From the NCBI GenBank assembly GCA_963696875.1, contig CAVOLQ010000001.1, forward strand, positions 310,001 to 374,000: a stretch of DNA of 64,000 nt, read 5' to 3'. The notes beneath the pieces were generated by a model. The model searched no databases. It was given only the letters and a program-made list of their open reading frames with translations, and was not told where the DNA came from. Each line of letters opens with the position of its first letter. Position 1 is the stretch's first letter. A program made the translations under genes and the position numbers. This DNA comes from Albibacterium sp963696875. Its GTDB lineage: Bacteria > Bacteroidota > Bacteroidia > Sphingobacteriales > Sphingobacteriaceae. This document shows positions 17,469-26,124 of the stretch, piece after piece.

Positions 17469-17981
17469 AACGATTTGCTTGATCAGGTCTTTCGTGTTGG
17501 ATTGTAATGCATCAAAAATAATTTTTGCACGATTATAAAAAGGCTCTCTTTCTTCGAGCTTTGACTGTATAAATTCCAACAGTTCTTCAGTTGTTTTTCC
17601 TTTTAACAGCGGACGGCTTTCGACTTCTTTCTGGGATAGACGAGAGAGCAAAGCTTTAGGAGGTAGTTTCATGTATACCGTTTTTCCATGCTCGTTCATC
17701 CAGTCCATATTGTCCATATAGCAAGGGGCACCTCCACCTGTTGCGATAATTGTGTTTTTGAGACAACTCAGTTTATGCAGCTGGTCCCTTTCGATTTTTC
17801 TAAAGGCTTGCTCTCCGAATGCTCCAAAATATTCACTAATACTCATGTTTATTTCTTGAACGATTAGGTCGTCCAGATCAATAAAAGAATACCCTGTTTT
17901 TGTAGCTACTTTTTTCCCAAGTGTTGACTTTCCACATCCCATAAATCCAATTAGGAAAATAAGATTTTGATCTTTATTCAT
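17463..17981 (-). CDS. aroK: shikimate kinase
   Basis: AroK phosphorylates shikimate at O3 in aromatic amino acid synthesis. The 172-residue P-loop kinase shows Walker A GFMGCGKST (12-20), the shikimate-binding DLDD, GGGAP with FRKIERD, and the lid ESRPLLKG. The length is typical. It lies 32 bases downstream of the DoxX-type gene on the same strand and may be co-transcribed with it. Its 3' end overlaps the convergent dciA-like gene. Confidence 0.96.
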   Translation of the reverse strand: MNKDQNLIFLIGFMGCGKSTLGKKVATKTGYSFIDLDDLIVQEINMSISEYFGAFGEQAFRKIERDQLHKLSCLKNTIIATGGGAPCYMDNMDWMNEHGKTVYMKLPPKALLSRLSQKEVESRPLLKGKTTEELLEFIQSKLEEREPFYNRAKIIFDALQSNTKDLIKQIVL

Positions 17982-18013
17982 ATTTTATGATGAATTTGTG
18001 TTTAAGTATTCAT

Positions 18014-19177
18014 TTAATCAAAATACATTTTTGATAGCCTTTCGAATGAAGGTATCAAGTGATACGACCATTTGTCGATCACATAGCCATTTCTCATGAG
18101 CATTAATCCCGGGTTTGAGCGTATCATGCTTTTAAGCGGGATAGCATCCGCATAGAAAAATTCAGTGCTGAGGTGCAAGTCTTGACTTGTTAATTCTGCA
18201 AGTTGGCTTGAACTTGAAGTAAGAATAACACTTCGGACTTTGAATTGTTCTTCCGCTTCTTTGGCTAAATGATCTAATTTTATCAGCGCATTTGAACTTG
18301 ATTGGTTCAGATCGTAGGCAACAATAATCAAATTGTACTGAGGGTTTTCGATGATAATATCGGTATTGTCTATACCATTTGCATCGTTTATTATTAAATC
18401 ACTTATTGGTGCTTGATATCCTTTTTTTAGTAACGTTGTTTTTGGTTCGCCGATAATTTCCCAATCCTCATCCCTCCATATTTCCGTTTTGAGGTATTCT
18501 TTGTCGGACATCTCTCTTACTTCATGAGTGACCTTATTTTTTAATGTGTAGCGAGTTTCATATTCATCTAAAGTTGCGCCTTGCGGAATATGCATTAACT
18601 CTGGAAGGTTGTTCCCTTTTTTATAAGGTAGAAAGTCGAGAATTGGCAAAAAGTTATAAGTATAAACGCCAATCCCTATCGATATAATTGCAATTCCTGC
18701 GGTTACGATATTTTTTGTATAAAGATCTTCAACTACAGGGTATATTAATTTCCGTTGAATAAATAAGAAGATAATCAGAGCTAAAAGAATTACATCTTTT
18801 ATGAAGGATTGCCATGGACTTAAAGGAATCGCATCTCCAAAACATCCGCATGAAGTTACTACCTCGAAAAAGGCAGAATAGAAGGTTAGGAAAGTGAAAA
18901 AAACAATTAGTGCTAGCAGTCCCGCCATAACTTTGTTTTTCCAAATCCCTAAAAGAAGCAACGATCCCAAAATGATTTCTAGGCTGCATAATAAAACAGC
19001 GATGACGACCGAATATTCATTTAGAAATTCGATTGAGAATACTTGAAAGTATTCCTCTAATTTATACGAGAATCCTAATGGGTCATTGGCTTTGATTAAT
19101 CCTGAAAAAACAAATAATACACCAGTTAGTATGCGAGCTATCCATAATAAAATATAAGGAATTGTACTTTTCTTCAT
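18014..19177 (-). CDS. DoxX/MauE-type membrane protein with C-terminal soluble domain (BT_3928-like)
   Basis: The 387-residue protein has four to five transmembrane helices in the first ~175 residues (LWIARILTGVLFVFSGLIKANDP start, VTSCGCFGDAIPLSPW loop). This is the DoxX/MauE pattern with a conserved cysteine pair CGCFGD. The C-terminal ~200 residues are predicted soluble and resemble the thioredoxin-like half of the Bacteroidota BT_3928 family (LIIVAYDLNQSSSNALIKL). A role in disulfide or redox chemistry is an inference from MauE homology. Transcription should start from the mirrored promoter shared with folP. Confidence 0.8.
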   Translation of the reverse strand: MKKSTIPYILLWIARILTGVLFVFSGLIKANDPLGFSYKLEEYFQVFSIEFLNEYSVVIAVLLCSLEIILGSLLLLGIWKNKVMAGLLALIVFFTFLTFYSAFFEVVTSCGCFGDAIPLSPWQSFIKDVILLALIIFLFIQRKLIYPVVEDLYTKNIVTAGIAIISIGIGVYTYNFLPILDFLPYKKGNNLPELMHIPQGATLDEYETRYTLKNKVTHEVREMSDKEYLKTEIWRDEDWEIIGEPKTTLLKKGYQAPISDLIINDANGIDNTDIIIENPQYNLIIVAYDLNQSSSNALIKLDHLAKEAEEQFKVRSVILTSSSSQLAELTSQDLHLSTEFFYADAIPLKSMIRSNPGLMLMRNGYVIDKWSYHLIPSFERLSKMYFD

Positions 19178-19222
19178 GTTCGCTGTAAAAATTAAAAAGG
19201 CGATGGATTTTCAGTTATCGTG

Positions 19223-19230
19223 CAAAATTA
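19223..19230 (-). promoter_or_regulatory. -7 box TAATTTTG (minus) of the DoxX-aroK unit
   Basis: CAAAATTA on the plus strand reads TAATTTTG on the minus strand, followed by CA. It gives a leader of about 40 bases for the DoxX-type gene. It is the mirror image of the folP box 12 bases away. Confidence 0.6.
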
Positions 19231-19242
19231 GCTGAATATCCC

Positions 19243-19250
19243 TAATTTTG
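19243..19250 (+). promoter_or_regulatory. -7 box TAATTTTG (plus) of the folP operon
   Basis: TAATTTTG followed by CG lies 20 bases before the folP ATG. With the opposing box at 19223-19230 it forms an inverted-repeat divergent promoter. Confidence 0.6.
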
Positions 19251-19269
19251 CGCATACTGTAAAATAATT

Positions 19270-20127
19270 ATGAATAAAAGCACTCAAAATACAAAGATTA
19301 ATGTAAAAAACAGGATATTAGATCTGAGTTTTCCTCAGATTATGGGGATTATTAACTTGACTCCTGATTCATTTTTTGATGGTGGAAATTATAACTCTTG
19401 TGAAAAGGCATTAGAAAGAGCGCGTATACTTTTAAATGAAGGGGCTACGATTCTTGATATAGGAGCCTATTCCTCTCGTCCTGGAGCGGTTGAGATTTCC
19501 GAAAAAGAGGAATTGGAGCGTTTGATTCCTTTCATTGAAAAAGTGGTAGAGATTTATCCGGATGTGGTTTTATCAGTAGATACATTTCGTTCTGTGGTGG
19601 CTAAGGAATCAATTGAAGCTGGAGCAAGTATAATTAATGATATTTCGGGGGGCAGTTTAGATCCTAAGATGTTTGAAACTGCAGGCATGTTAAAAGTTCC
19701 TTATATCCTTATGCATATGCGAGGAGAGCCAGAGACTATGCAATCATTGACGGATTATGGGGATTTAGTAGGGGATATATTTACATATTTTATTGACCGG
19801 ATTGAGAAGTTAAGAGAACATGGAGTAAAAGATATTATATTGGATCCAGGATTTGGATTTTCAAAGACGATTAAACAAAATTATGAACTGTTGAAGCGTT
19901 TTGATGAGTTTTTAGCTTTTGGATTGCCATTATTAGGGGCTCTTTCTAGAAAGTCGATGATTTATAAGGCGTTGGACTTAAGCCCTGCCCAGGCTTTAAA
20001 TGGAACCACTGTTTTGAATACAATATTATTAACGAAAGGTGCAAATATACTTCGTGTTCATGATGTTGTTGAAGCCAAAGAAGTAGCTTTGTTGGTTAAT
20101 AAATTAAATGATAACCACTTAAATTGA
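19270..20127 (+). CDS. folP: dihydropteroate synthase
   Basis: FolP joins p-aminobenzoate to dihydropterin pyrophosphate in folate synthesis; it is the sulfonamide target. The 285-residue TIM-barrel protein has MGIINLTPDSFFDGG at 25-39 (pyrophosphate loop), LDIGAYSSRPGA, SVDTFRS, INDISGG, LMHMRGEP and LDPGFGFSKT. GALSRKSM is the conserved Lys/Arg region near the C-terminus. rfbC begins three bases after its stop codon, so folP heads an operon with the dTDP-sugar genes. Confidence 0.97.
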   Translation: MNKSTQNTKINVKNRILDLSFPQIMGIINLTPDSFFDGGNYNSCEKALERARILLNEGATILDIGAYSSRPGAVEISEKEELERLIPFIEKVVEIYPDVVLSVDTFRSVVAKESIEAGASIINDISGGSLDPKMFETAGMLKVPYILMHMRGEPETMQSLTDYGDLVGDIFTYFIDRIEKLREHGVKDIILDPGFGFSKTIKQNYELLKRFDEFLAFGLPLLGALSRKSMIYKALDLSPAQALNGTTVLNTILLTKGANILRVHDVVEAKEVALLVNKLNDNHLN

Positions 20128-20130
20128 ATC

Positions 20131-20676
20131 ATGGAGATTATTGAAAGTCCATTTCTTGATTGCTTTGTACTTAAACCTCGAATAATAGAAGATGCAAGAG
20201 GTTATTTTTTTGAAAGTTTTAATCAGAAGAGTTTTTCTGACATAACAAATTTAGATATCAACTTTGTGCAAGATAACCAATCATTTTCAACCTATGGGGT
20301 AATACGTGGTCTGCATGCCCAGGCTGATGAGCATGCTCAAGCAAAGCTAGTTAGAGTTCTACTTGGTGAAGTTTTAGATGTTGTTGTAGATGCAAGACCA
20401 GAAAGTGCTACTTATGGTAAACATTTTTCAATTCAACTGAGTGCCGAGAATAAACTGCAACTCTTTATTCCTAGGGGCTTTTTTCATGGCTTCTCCGTGT
20501 TAAGCAAGGAAGCTGTGTTTTTTTATAAATGTGATAACTATTATTATAAATCCTCCGAGAGAGGAGTAAATTATGCAGATCCATTTTTATCCATCGATTG
20601 GAAATTACCTCAGTCTGCTCGGATATTAACCGAAAAAGATTTAAGTCTTCCCTTATTTAGCCAGGCATCAATATGA
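20131..20676 (+). CDS. rfbC: dTDP-4-dehydrorhamnose 3,5-epimerase
   Basis: RfbC makes dTDP-4-keto-L-rhamnose, a precursor of L-rhamnose in surface polysaccharide. The 181-residue cupin-fold protein has FFESFNQKSF, QDNQSFSTYGVIRGLH with the catalytic His, KLVRVLLGEVLDVVVDAR, and IPRGFFHGF. After the RGLH motif it reads AQADEHAQ, where most relatives have an aromatic residue and PP; this is a local variation. Its stop overlaps the rfbD start (ATGA). rfbA and rfbB are not in this window. Confidence 0.95.
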   Translation: MEIIESPFLDCFVLKPRIIEDARGYFFESFNQKSFSDITNLDINFVQDNQSFSTYGVIRGLHAQADEHAQAKLVRVLLGEVLDVVVDARPESATYGKHFSIQLSAENKLQLFIPRGFFHGFSVLSKEAVFFYKCDNYYYKSSERGVNYADPFLSIDWKLPQSARILTEKDLSLPLFSQASI

Positions 20677-21542
20677 AAACGGTAATTGTATTAGGCGGAG
20701 GCAGCCAATTGGCACAATGTATAAAGGCATCTACGGCGAATTCTACTCAGTTTCGTATAGAGTTCTTAACTTCCAAAGACGTCGATATTACTCAAACTCT
20801 AATGATCGACGCTGCCTTTCAACGTTATCAGCCCCATGTTGTTATTAATTGTGCAGCGTATACAATGGTTGATCAGGCTGAGGATGAGGAGGTAAAGGCC
20901 AAGATGATAAATACAGAATCTGCTGGCTTGATCGCTGAAGCGTGTAAAAGGTACAATTCATTATTGATTCATATTTCTACCGATTTCGTTTTTGAAGGCA
21001 GTAAGGCGTTACCTTTAAATGAAGCGGATAATACAAATCCATTAAGTGTCTATGGGCGGACAAAGCTTGATGGAGAAAAAGAAATCATGGGAAAGATGGA
21101 GAAGTATATTATCCTACGGACGAGTTGGCTATATTCTAGCTATGGGCATAATTTTGTTAAGACCATGCTCCGATTGGGAAAAGAGAGAGAAAGTTTAGGT
21201 GTCGTCGCTGATCAAATTGGGACGCCTACATACGCAATGGATCTTGCAGAAGCCATTTTGAATATTGTAGGGTCAAATGTGGCAGATTATGGAATTTACC
21301 ATTATAGCAATGAGGGGGTAGCTTCTTGGTTCGATTTTGCACATGGTGTTTTTAAGTTTTCGAATTTAAAAGTTAAGTTATCGCCAATTTCATCTGTTCA
21401 ATTTCCTACAAAAGCGATTCGGCCGGCTTTTTCAGTAATGGATAAAACTAAAATAAAAAAAGTATTTGGTTTGGAGATTCCTCATTGGCAAGATAGTTTA
21501 GAAAGATGTTTGATAGATATTCGAAAAGATAAAAGAAGTTAA
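20673..21542 (+). CDS. rfbD: dTDP-4-dehydrorhamnose reductase
   Basis: RfbD reduces the RfbC product with NAD(P)H to dTDP-L-rhamnose. The 289-residue SDR protein has VLGGGSQLAQCI as the nucleotide loop, NCAAYTMVDQAEDE, HISTDFVFEG, and the catalytic YGRTK (Tyr-x3-Lys). DQIGTPTYAMDLAEAI is the typical substrate-domain block. It is translationally coupled to rfbC through an ATGA overlap. Confidence 0.95.
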   Translation: MKTVIVLGGGSQLAQCIKASTANSTQFRIEFLTSKDVDITQTLMIDAAFQRYQPHVVINCAAYTMVDQAEDEEVKAKMINTESAGLIAEACKRYNSLLIHISTDFVFEGSKALPLNEADNTNPLSVYGRTKLDGEKEIMGKMEKYIILRTSWLYSSYGHNFVKTMLRLGKERESLGVVADQIGTPTYAMDLAEAILNIVGSNVADYGIYHYSNEGVASWFDFAHGVFKFSNLKVKLSPISSVQFPTKAIRPAFSVMDKTKIKKVFGLEIPHWQDSLERCLIDIRKDKRS

Positions 21543-21655
21543 TAATTAATTAATAGAGTGTGAATTCTTAGACTACATACTCACTTGAAAACAAATAATA
21601 TAGCAATATCATAAACACAAATAATTAAACGGACACTCATTAATAATTTATTCAT
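21543..21655. other. rfbD-ugd intergenic gap with a fragment of the 7.7-8.0 kb repeat family
   Basis: ACACTCATTAATAATT at 21633-21648 is identical to 7878-7893 in repeat unit B, and the next bases (TATTCATATGAAA) resemble the right arm of the repeat. The ugd ATG lies inside this similarity. No terminator or clear TAnnTTTG box is visible. Confidence 0.4.
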
Positions 21656-23014
21656 ATGAAAATATTAGTTGTAGGTACTGGGTACGTGGGCTTAGTAACA
21701 GGTGCATGTTTATCAGACGTAGGAATAGAGGTAGTTTGCATCGACATTGATGAAAATAAAATCTCAAGATTAAAAAAAGGTGTTATTCCTATTTATGAAG
21801 TGGGTTTGGAGGAACTAGTTAATAGGAACATTGAAAAAGAAAGGCTACAGTTTAGTACTTCATTAAAAGATAATATAGTTGGTGCAGACGTTATTTTTAT
21901 TGCCGTTGGAACGCCTCAAGGGGAAGATGGTAGCGCAGATTTAAGTTATGTTTTAAATGTGGCCTCTGAAATAGGTACATATCTTCAACACTATGCTGTA
22001 GTCGTTACCAAAAGCACAGTACCAGTTGGTTCCTCTATTAAAGTGAAAGCGGCGATACAAGCAGCGATGAAGAAAAGAATAGATAAAGTATCGTTTGATG
22101 TTGCTTCAAACCCTGAGTTTTTAAAAGAGGGGGTTGCCGTTCAAGATTTTCTTCGTCCAGACCGCATTGTCATAGGGACAGAGAGTAAGAGAGCTAAAGA
22201 ACTTTTAGAGAAGCTTTATCATCCCTTTCAATTAAATGGGCATAGTATTATTTTTATGGATATCGCCTCTGCCGAGATGACAAAATATGCGGCAAATGCT
22301 ATGTTGGCAACTCGTATAAGTTTCATGAATGATATTGCCAATCTTTGTGAAATCATTGGAGCTGATATTAGTCAAGTAAGGCAAGGGATTGGCGCAGATC
22401 CTCGCATCGGCTCTAAATTTTTATACGCTGGGACTGGTTATGGCGGTTCTTGCTTTCCGAAAGATGTGAAAGCTTTAATTAATACAGGCGTTGAAAATAA
22501 TCACCCATTAAGGTTACTTGAAGCTGTAGAAGCAATAAATGATGAGCAACGTTTGATTCTGGTTAAAAAGTTAAAAAGAATATATAATGATGAATTGATG
22601 GGGAAGAAGATTGCCATTTGGGGCCTATCTTTTAAGCCCCAAACAGATGATATGCGAATGGCCCCTTCGATTTATGTAGTCGAAGCCTTGATCGAAGCAG
22701 GTGCAGAGGTGTTCGCCTATGATCCTATTGCTACTGAGGAAGCTAAAAAGCACATCAAACAAGAAATAACCTATGTAGACGATGGATATATCGCTTTAAA
22801 AAATTCCGATGCTTTGATGCTATTAACGGAGTGGCCCGAGTTTAGAATTCCTGATTGGCAAGAAGTAAAATCCCTTATGCGGAATCATGTTATATTGGAT
22901 GGAAGAAATATTTATAATGGCAATCAACTCCGTGAACTAGGCTTTTATTATGAAGGTATTGGTAGTAAGGTAAAAATGAATGAAGCAACAAAATTGGAGA
23001 ACACTAAGCTCTGA
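21656..23014 (+). CDS. ugd: UDP-glucose/GDP-mannose dehydrogenase family protein (UDP-glucose 6-dehydrogenase)
   Basis: Ugd oxidises UDP-glucose twice to UDP-glucuronate for surface polysaccharides. The 452-residue protein has an N-terminal GTGYVGLVTG loop, IAVGTPQGEDGSADLSY, TKSTVPVG, NPEFLKEGVAVQDFLRPDRIVIG, and the catalytic Cys in GYGGSCFPKD. A C-terminal domain contains WGLSFKPQTDDMRMAPS. UDP-glucose is the likeliest substrate, but GDP-mannose cannot be excluded by eye. It follows rfbCD, fitting a nucleotide-sugar cluster. The NUDIX gene overlaps its 3' end by 35 bases. Confidence 0.92.
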   Translation: MKILVVGTGYVGLVTGACLSDVGIEVVCIDIDENKISRLKKGVIPIYEVGLEELVNRNIEKERLQFSTSLKDNIVGADVIFIAVGTPQGEDGSADLSYVLNVASEIGTYLQHYAVVVTKSTVPVGSSIKVKAAIQAAMKKRIDKVSFDVASNPEFLKEGVAVQDFLRPDRIVIGTESKRAKELLEKLYHPFQLNGHSIIFMDIASAEMTKYAANAMLATRISFMNDIANLCEIIGADISQVRQGIGADPRIGSKFLYAGTGYGGSCFPKDVKALINTGVENNHPLRLLEAVEAINDEQRLILVKKLKRIYNDELMGKKIAIWGLSFKPQTDDMRMAPSIYVVEALIEAGAEVFAYDPIATEEAKKHIKQEITYVDDGYIALKNSDALMLLTEWPEFRIPDWQEVKSLMRNHVILDGRNIYNGNQLRELGFYYEGIGSKVKMNEATKLENTKL

Positions 23015-23534
23015 ATACTTAGTTAAAGCCCCATGGGCTGTGTTAAGGAAAGATTCCTGCAAAATGCCGAACGGGCATATTGTTCCAGAATATTATATTC
23101 TGGAATATCCTAACTGGGTTAATATAGTCGCTTTAACTATAGACAATGATATTGTTCTGGTTAGACAATATCGACATGGCGTTCAAGAAAGCGTTTTGGA
23201 AATTCCCGGAGGGGTTATTGATGAAGGAGAAGACTCTTTAACCGCTGCAAAGCGAGAATTATTAGAAGAGACTGGCTACTTGTTTGATTCATTTGAGAAA
23301 ATTTGTGATTTGTTCCCTAATCCTGCTACAAGCAATAATATTACCACAACCTATTTAGCAAGAGGAGGGAAAAAGGTTCAGGATCAGATTTTGGATTTAC
23401 AAGAGGAGATAGAAGTTATTTTGAAGTCGCCAAGCGAAGTCAAACAGCTTTTATTAGAAAACGAATTTGGGCAAGCTTTACATAGTGCCGCATTGTTTTA
23501 TGCTCTTTTGACCTTAGGAGAGCTTAAGAGCTAG
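22980..23534 (+). CDS. NUDIX hydrolase (ADP-ribose pyrophosphatase-like)
   Basis: The 184-residue protein contains a complete Nudix box G-x5-E-x7-RE-x2-EE-x-G (starting GGVIDEGEDSLTAAKRELLE), which binds the catalytic Mg ions. The N-terminal PEYYILEYPNWVNIVALT and VRQYRHGV are typical of the ADP-ribose/nucleotide-sugar pyrophosphatase branch. Lying after ugd it might remove nucleotide sugars, but that is inference from position. The start inside the ugd reading frame is kept because no later Met precedes the conserved domain. Confidence 0.9.
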   Translation: MKQQNWRTLSSEYLVKAPWAVLRKDSCKMPNGHIVPEYYILEYPNWVNIVALTIDNDIVLVRQYRHGVQESVLEIPGGVIDEGEDSLTAAKRELLEETGYLFDSFEKICDLFPNPATSNNITTTYLARGGKKVQDQILDLQEEIEVILKSPSEVKQLLLENEFGQALHSAALFYALLTLGELKS

Positions 23535-23571
23535 TGCTTGTTAGATTTAAGAAATATCCATTCTAATTTCT

Positions 23572-23579
23572 TATTTTTG
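23572..23579 (+). promoter_or_regulatory. -7 box TATTTTTG, leaderless spacing
   Basis: TATTTTTG is followed by CATTT and then the ATG at 23585, a five-base gap that predicts a leaderless transcript for the conserved unknown gene. Confidence 0.55.
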
Positions 23580-23584
23580 CATTT

Positions 23585-24892
23585 ATGGCAAGAGAAATAT
23601 TAGAAACGCGTAGGAAGGCACTTCGAATTAATCTAAATGCAGAAATATATGGAACCTTTGCTGAAATAGGGGCCGGGCAAGAAGTAGCACGTAATTTTTT
23701 TACTGCCGGCGCCGCTTCCGGCACCATTGCTAAAACTATGTCGGCTTATGATATGGCATTCAGCGATTCTATTTATGGCCCCGAGGACAATAAACGCTAC
23801 GTTTCTCAGTCTCGGTTAGAGAAAATGCTAAATCATGAATATTCCTTACTGACTGAGAGGCTTAAAGGGCCGAAATATTCTCAACGTAGTTTGTTTGCAT
23901 TCGCAAATACAGTTACCACGCTTAATTTTAGTAAGACCAATGAACCTCATGGATGGATAGGACTCCGCTTTCAAGATCACCCAGGAAGTGAACCTAATGA
24001 AATTATTTTTCACGTCCGGTTATTGGATACTGATGCGCTCTTGCAACAATCCGTTTTGGGCGTTTTGGGGGTAAATTTAGTTTTTGGTGCCTATGAGTAT
24101 ATCAACGATGAGAAGACAATGATTGAGTCATTAGTTGATAATATTGCTATTGGTTCAGTGGAAATTGATTTGATAAAAGTGAAAGGGCCCGCATTTCAGT
24201 CGGTTAATGAGAGGTTAATAAATTTGTATTTAATAGCAAAAGGCTTTTCTAGTGCTACCCTTTTTAATCCAGAAGGGCAGGCTTTACAAGCAAAGGACTT
24301 TCTTTATAAAAAGAACATCATGATCTTACGCACAAAATATCGCCAGAAATCCACGCCCAATTTTCATTTGTTTAATTTGGCAGTAGAAGAATTCAAGCGT
24401 AACTGTAATATCAAGGACGAAAATATTGTAGTGATGATTGAAGTGTTGATGTCTAATGTTTTGGACGAAGAGGTGGAGTTGAGTAATGAAGATTTGATGT
24501 ATTTTGCAGAACGTGCGGAAAGTTTAGCGGCCACAGGAAATCATGTGATATTATCAAACTTTACTAGACACAATATTTTAGCCGAGTTTTTAGCCCAATT
24601 TAAACCTGAAAATGTCGGTATTTCAACAAATATATCTAACCTACGCTATGTGTTTAATTCCTCAAATTTCAAGGAGAACTATACAAATAAGCTGCTTGAT
24701 TATGTAAGTGGGATGTTTAGTAAGAATGTCAAGCTTTATGCCTACCCATATCTTAATAGAAAGGAGAATAAAATTATCACCACAGAGAATATGCCTGTAT
24801 CGGCAGAGGCTAAACCATTATTTGAGTTTCTAAAACTCAATAATTACGTCATTGATATAGACTATGATGAACGTTTCGTGAAAACGGTTTAG
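23585..24892 (+). CDS. conserved protein of unknown function (435 aa)
   Basis: I recognise the N-terminal signature (ILETRRKALRINLN, then YGTFAEIGAGQEVARNFF and GTIAKTMSAYDM) as a widely conserved bacterial family without an established function. From memory, database entries for it carry misleading names such as TonB-dependent receptor or nicotinate-nucleotide adenylyltransferase. The sequence has no signal peptide, no beta-barrel pattern and no HxGH nucleotidyltransferase motif, so neither name is supported. It looks like a soluble cytoplasmic protein with two regions: 1-230 highly conserved, and 250-435 with alternating helix/strand. It has its own promoter box. Confidence 0.85.
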   Translation: MAREILETRRKALRINLNAEIYGTFAEIGAGQEVARNFFTAGAASGTIAKTMSAYDMAFSDSIYGPEDNKRYVSQSRLEKMLNHEYSLLTERLKGPKYSQRSLFAFANTVTTLNFSKTNEPHGWIGLRFQDHPGSEPNEIIFHVRLLDTDALLQQSVLGVLGVNLVFGAYEYINDEKTMIESLVDNIAIGSVEIDLIKVKGPAFQSVNERLINLYLIAKGFSSATLFNPEGQALQAKDFLYKKNIMILRTKYRQKSTPNFHLFNLAVEEFKRNCNIKDENIVVMIEVLMSNVLDEEVELSNEDLMYFAERAESLAATGNHVILSNFTRHNILAEFLAQFKPENVGISTNISNLRYVFNSSNFKENYTNKLLDYVSGMFSKNVKLYAYPYLNRKENKIITTENMPVSAEAKPLFEFLKLNNYVIDIDYDERFVKTV

Positions 24893-24894
24893 TC

Positions 24895-25086
24895 TTATTG
24901 ATTTGGGAAAATCTCTTGATGTGAAGGGGATTTTGTAATTATAACATATAAGGCGAAAGCTAAGATCAAGAAAACAATTAGGTAGCCTACTTTACGTTGT
25001 TTTTTATCTTGTTTCATAAGCCAAAATAGAAGAACGAAAAGTGGGATTGCCCAAATAAGTATAAAGAAAAGGCTCGATGCTTGCAT
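24895..25086 (-). CDS. small two-helix membrane protein (63 aa)
   Basis: The protein has two transmembrane segments (about residues 4-24 and 34-51) joined by a basic loop KQDKKQRK, with a short polar tail. The layout resembles the PLDc_N/phospholipase-D-nuclease N-terminal type of mini membrane protein, but the match is weak. It lies 19 bases downstream of tsaD on the same strand, so it is probably co-transcribed. Its stop is two bases from the convergent upstream gene. Confidence 0.65.
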   Translation of the reverse strand: MQASSLFFILIWAIPLFVLLFWLMKQDKKQRKVGYLIVFLILAFALYVIITKSPSHQEIFPNQ

Positions 25087-25105
25087 TATCTAATATTTTT
25101 AAAAG

Positions 25106-26110
25106 TTAACCAATTGCCCATCGGGTAAGGGGTGTTATGTTTTGGTCTACAAAGTCATTTTGTAGAAATTTATAATAACCAGCCATAGCTATCATGGCTG
25201 CGTTGTCCGTACAATATTCAAATTTAGGAATAAATACATTCCATGTGTGGTTTTCGCCTAATTGTTTTATTCCGTTTCTTAATCCTGAATTAGCCGAAAC
25301 CCCTCCTGCAATTGCGATATTGTTAATGTTTTCTGCTAAAGCGGCTTTTTCGAGCTTATTGAGTAAAATACTAACTATTCTAGTTTGAACGGATGCACAT
25401 ATGTCCGCTAGATTATTTTTGATAAAGTTAGGATCTTTATCGATGTTCCTTTGGATGAAGTACAAAATGGAGGTCTTTAAGCCACTAAAACTAAAGTCAT
25501 AATCTGCTATTTTGGGTTCGGGGAATGCAAAAGCGTAAGGGTTGCCATTCTGCGCATACTTATCAATTAACGGTCCGCCTGGATATGGCAAGCCAAGTAT
25601 TTTCGCTGTCTTATCAAAAGCCTCCCCGGCAGCATCATCAATTGTCTGGCCAATTAATTTCATTTCAAAATAGTCATTCACCTTAACAATTTGCGTATGA
25701 CCCCCAGAAACAGTAAGGCATAAAAATGGGAAGGGAGGTTTCGGGTCTTCTATGAAATGCGCTAATATATGGGCTTGCATGTGATTTACCTCAATCAAAG
25801 GTAGGTCTTTTGCTAATGCAAAAGCCTTCGCAAAGGAGATGCCGACTAATAAAGAGCCCATTAATCCCGGTCCGCGCGAAAAAGCTACAGCATCTATCTC
25901 ATTTTTATGTATTTTTGCTTCTTTAATGGCTTGTTCTACAGTAGGAATAATATTTTGTTGATGTGCACGTGAAGCAAGTTCGGGAATTACACCGCCAAAT
26001 TTTTCATGTACGCTTTGAGTAGCGATTATATTTGAATAGATTTTTCCATCTATACAAATTGAAGCTGACGTTTCATCGCAAGTAGATTCTATTCCTAATA
26101 TAGTTGCCAA
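25106..26110 (-). CDS. tsaD: tRNA N6-adenosine threonylcarbamoyltransferase
   Basis: TsaD transfers threonylcarbamoyl to A37 of ANN-decoding tRNAs. The 334-residue ASKHA-fold protein shows ILGIESTCDETSASI, the metal ligands His110 and His114 (NHMQAHILAH), SGGHTQIV, GEAFDKTAKILGLPYPGG and GGVSANSGLR. No ATG is in frame at the conserved N-terminus; translation most likely begins at the TTG (26110) preceding ATILGIES. A TACTTTTG box lies 23 bases upstream and overlaps the 5' end of the divergent tamB frame. Confidence 0.97.
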   Translation of the reverse strand: MATILGIESTCDETSASICIDGKIYSNIIATQSVHEKFGGVIPELASRAHQQNIIPTVEQAIKEAKIHKNEIDAVAFSRGPGLMGSLLVGISFAKAFALAKDLPLIEVNHMQAHILAHFIEDPKPPFPFLCLTVSGGHTQIVKVNDYFEMKLIGQTIDDAAGEAFDKTAKILGLPYPGGPLIDKYAQNGNPYAFAFPEPKIADYDFSFSGLKTSILYFIQRNIDKDPNFIKNNLADICASVQTRIVSILLNKLEKAALAENINNIAIAGGVSANSGLRNGIKQLGENHTWNVFIPKFEYCTDNAAMIAMAGYYKFLQNDFVDQNITPLTRWAIG

Positions 26111-26124
26111 TGGTTGATTTTTAA

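Noticed and set aside
19270..23014. Complete O-antigen or capsule island
   Set aside because: Only rfbC, rfbD and ugd are present; there are no glycosyltransferases, flippase or polymerase genes around them.
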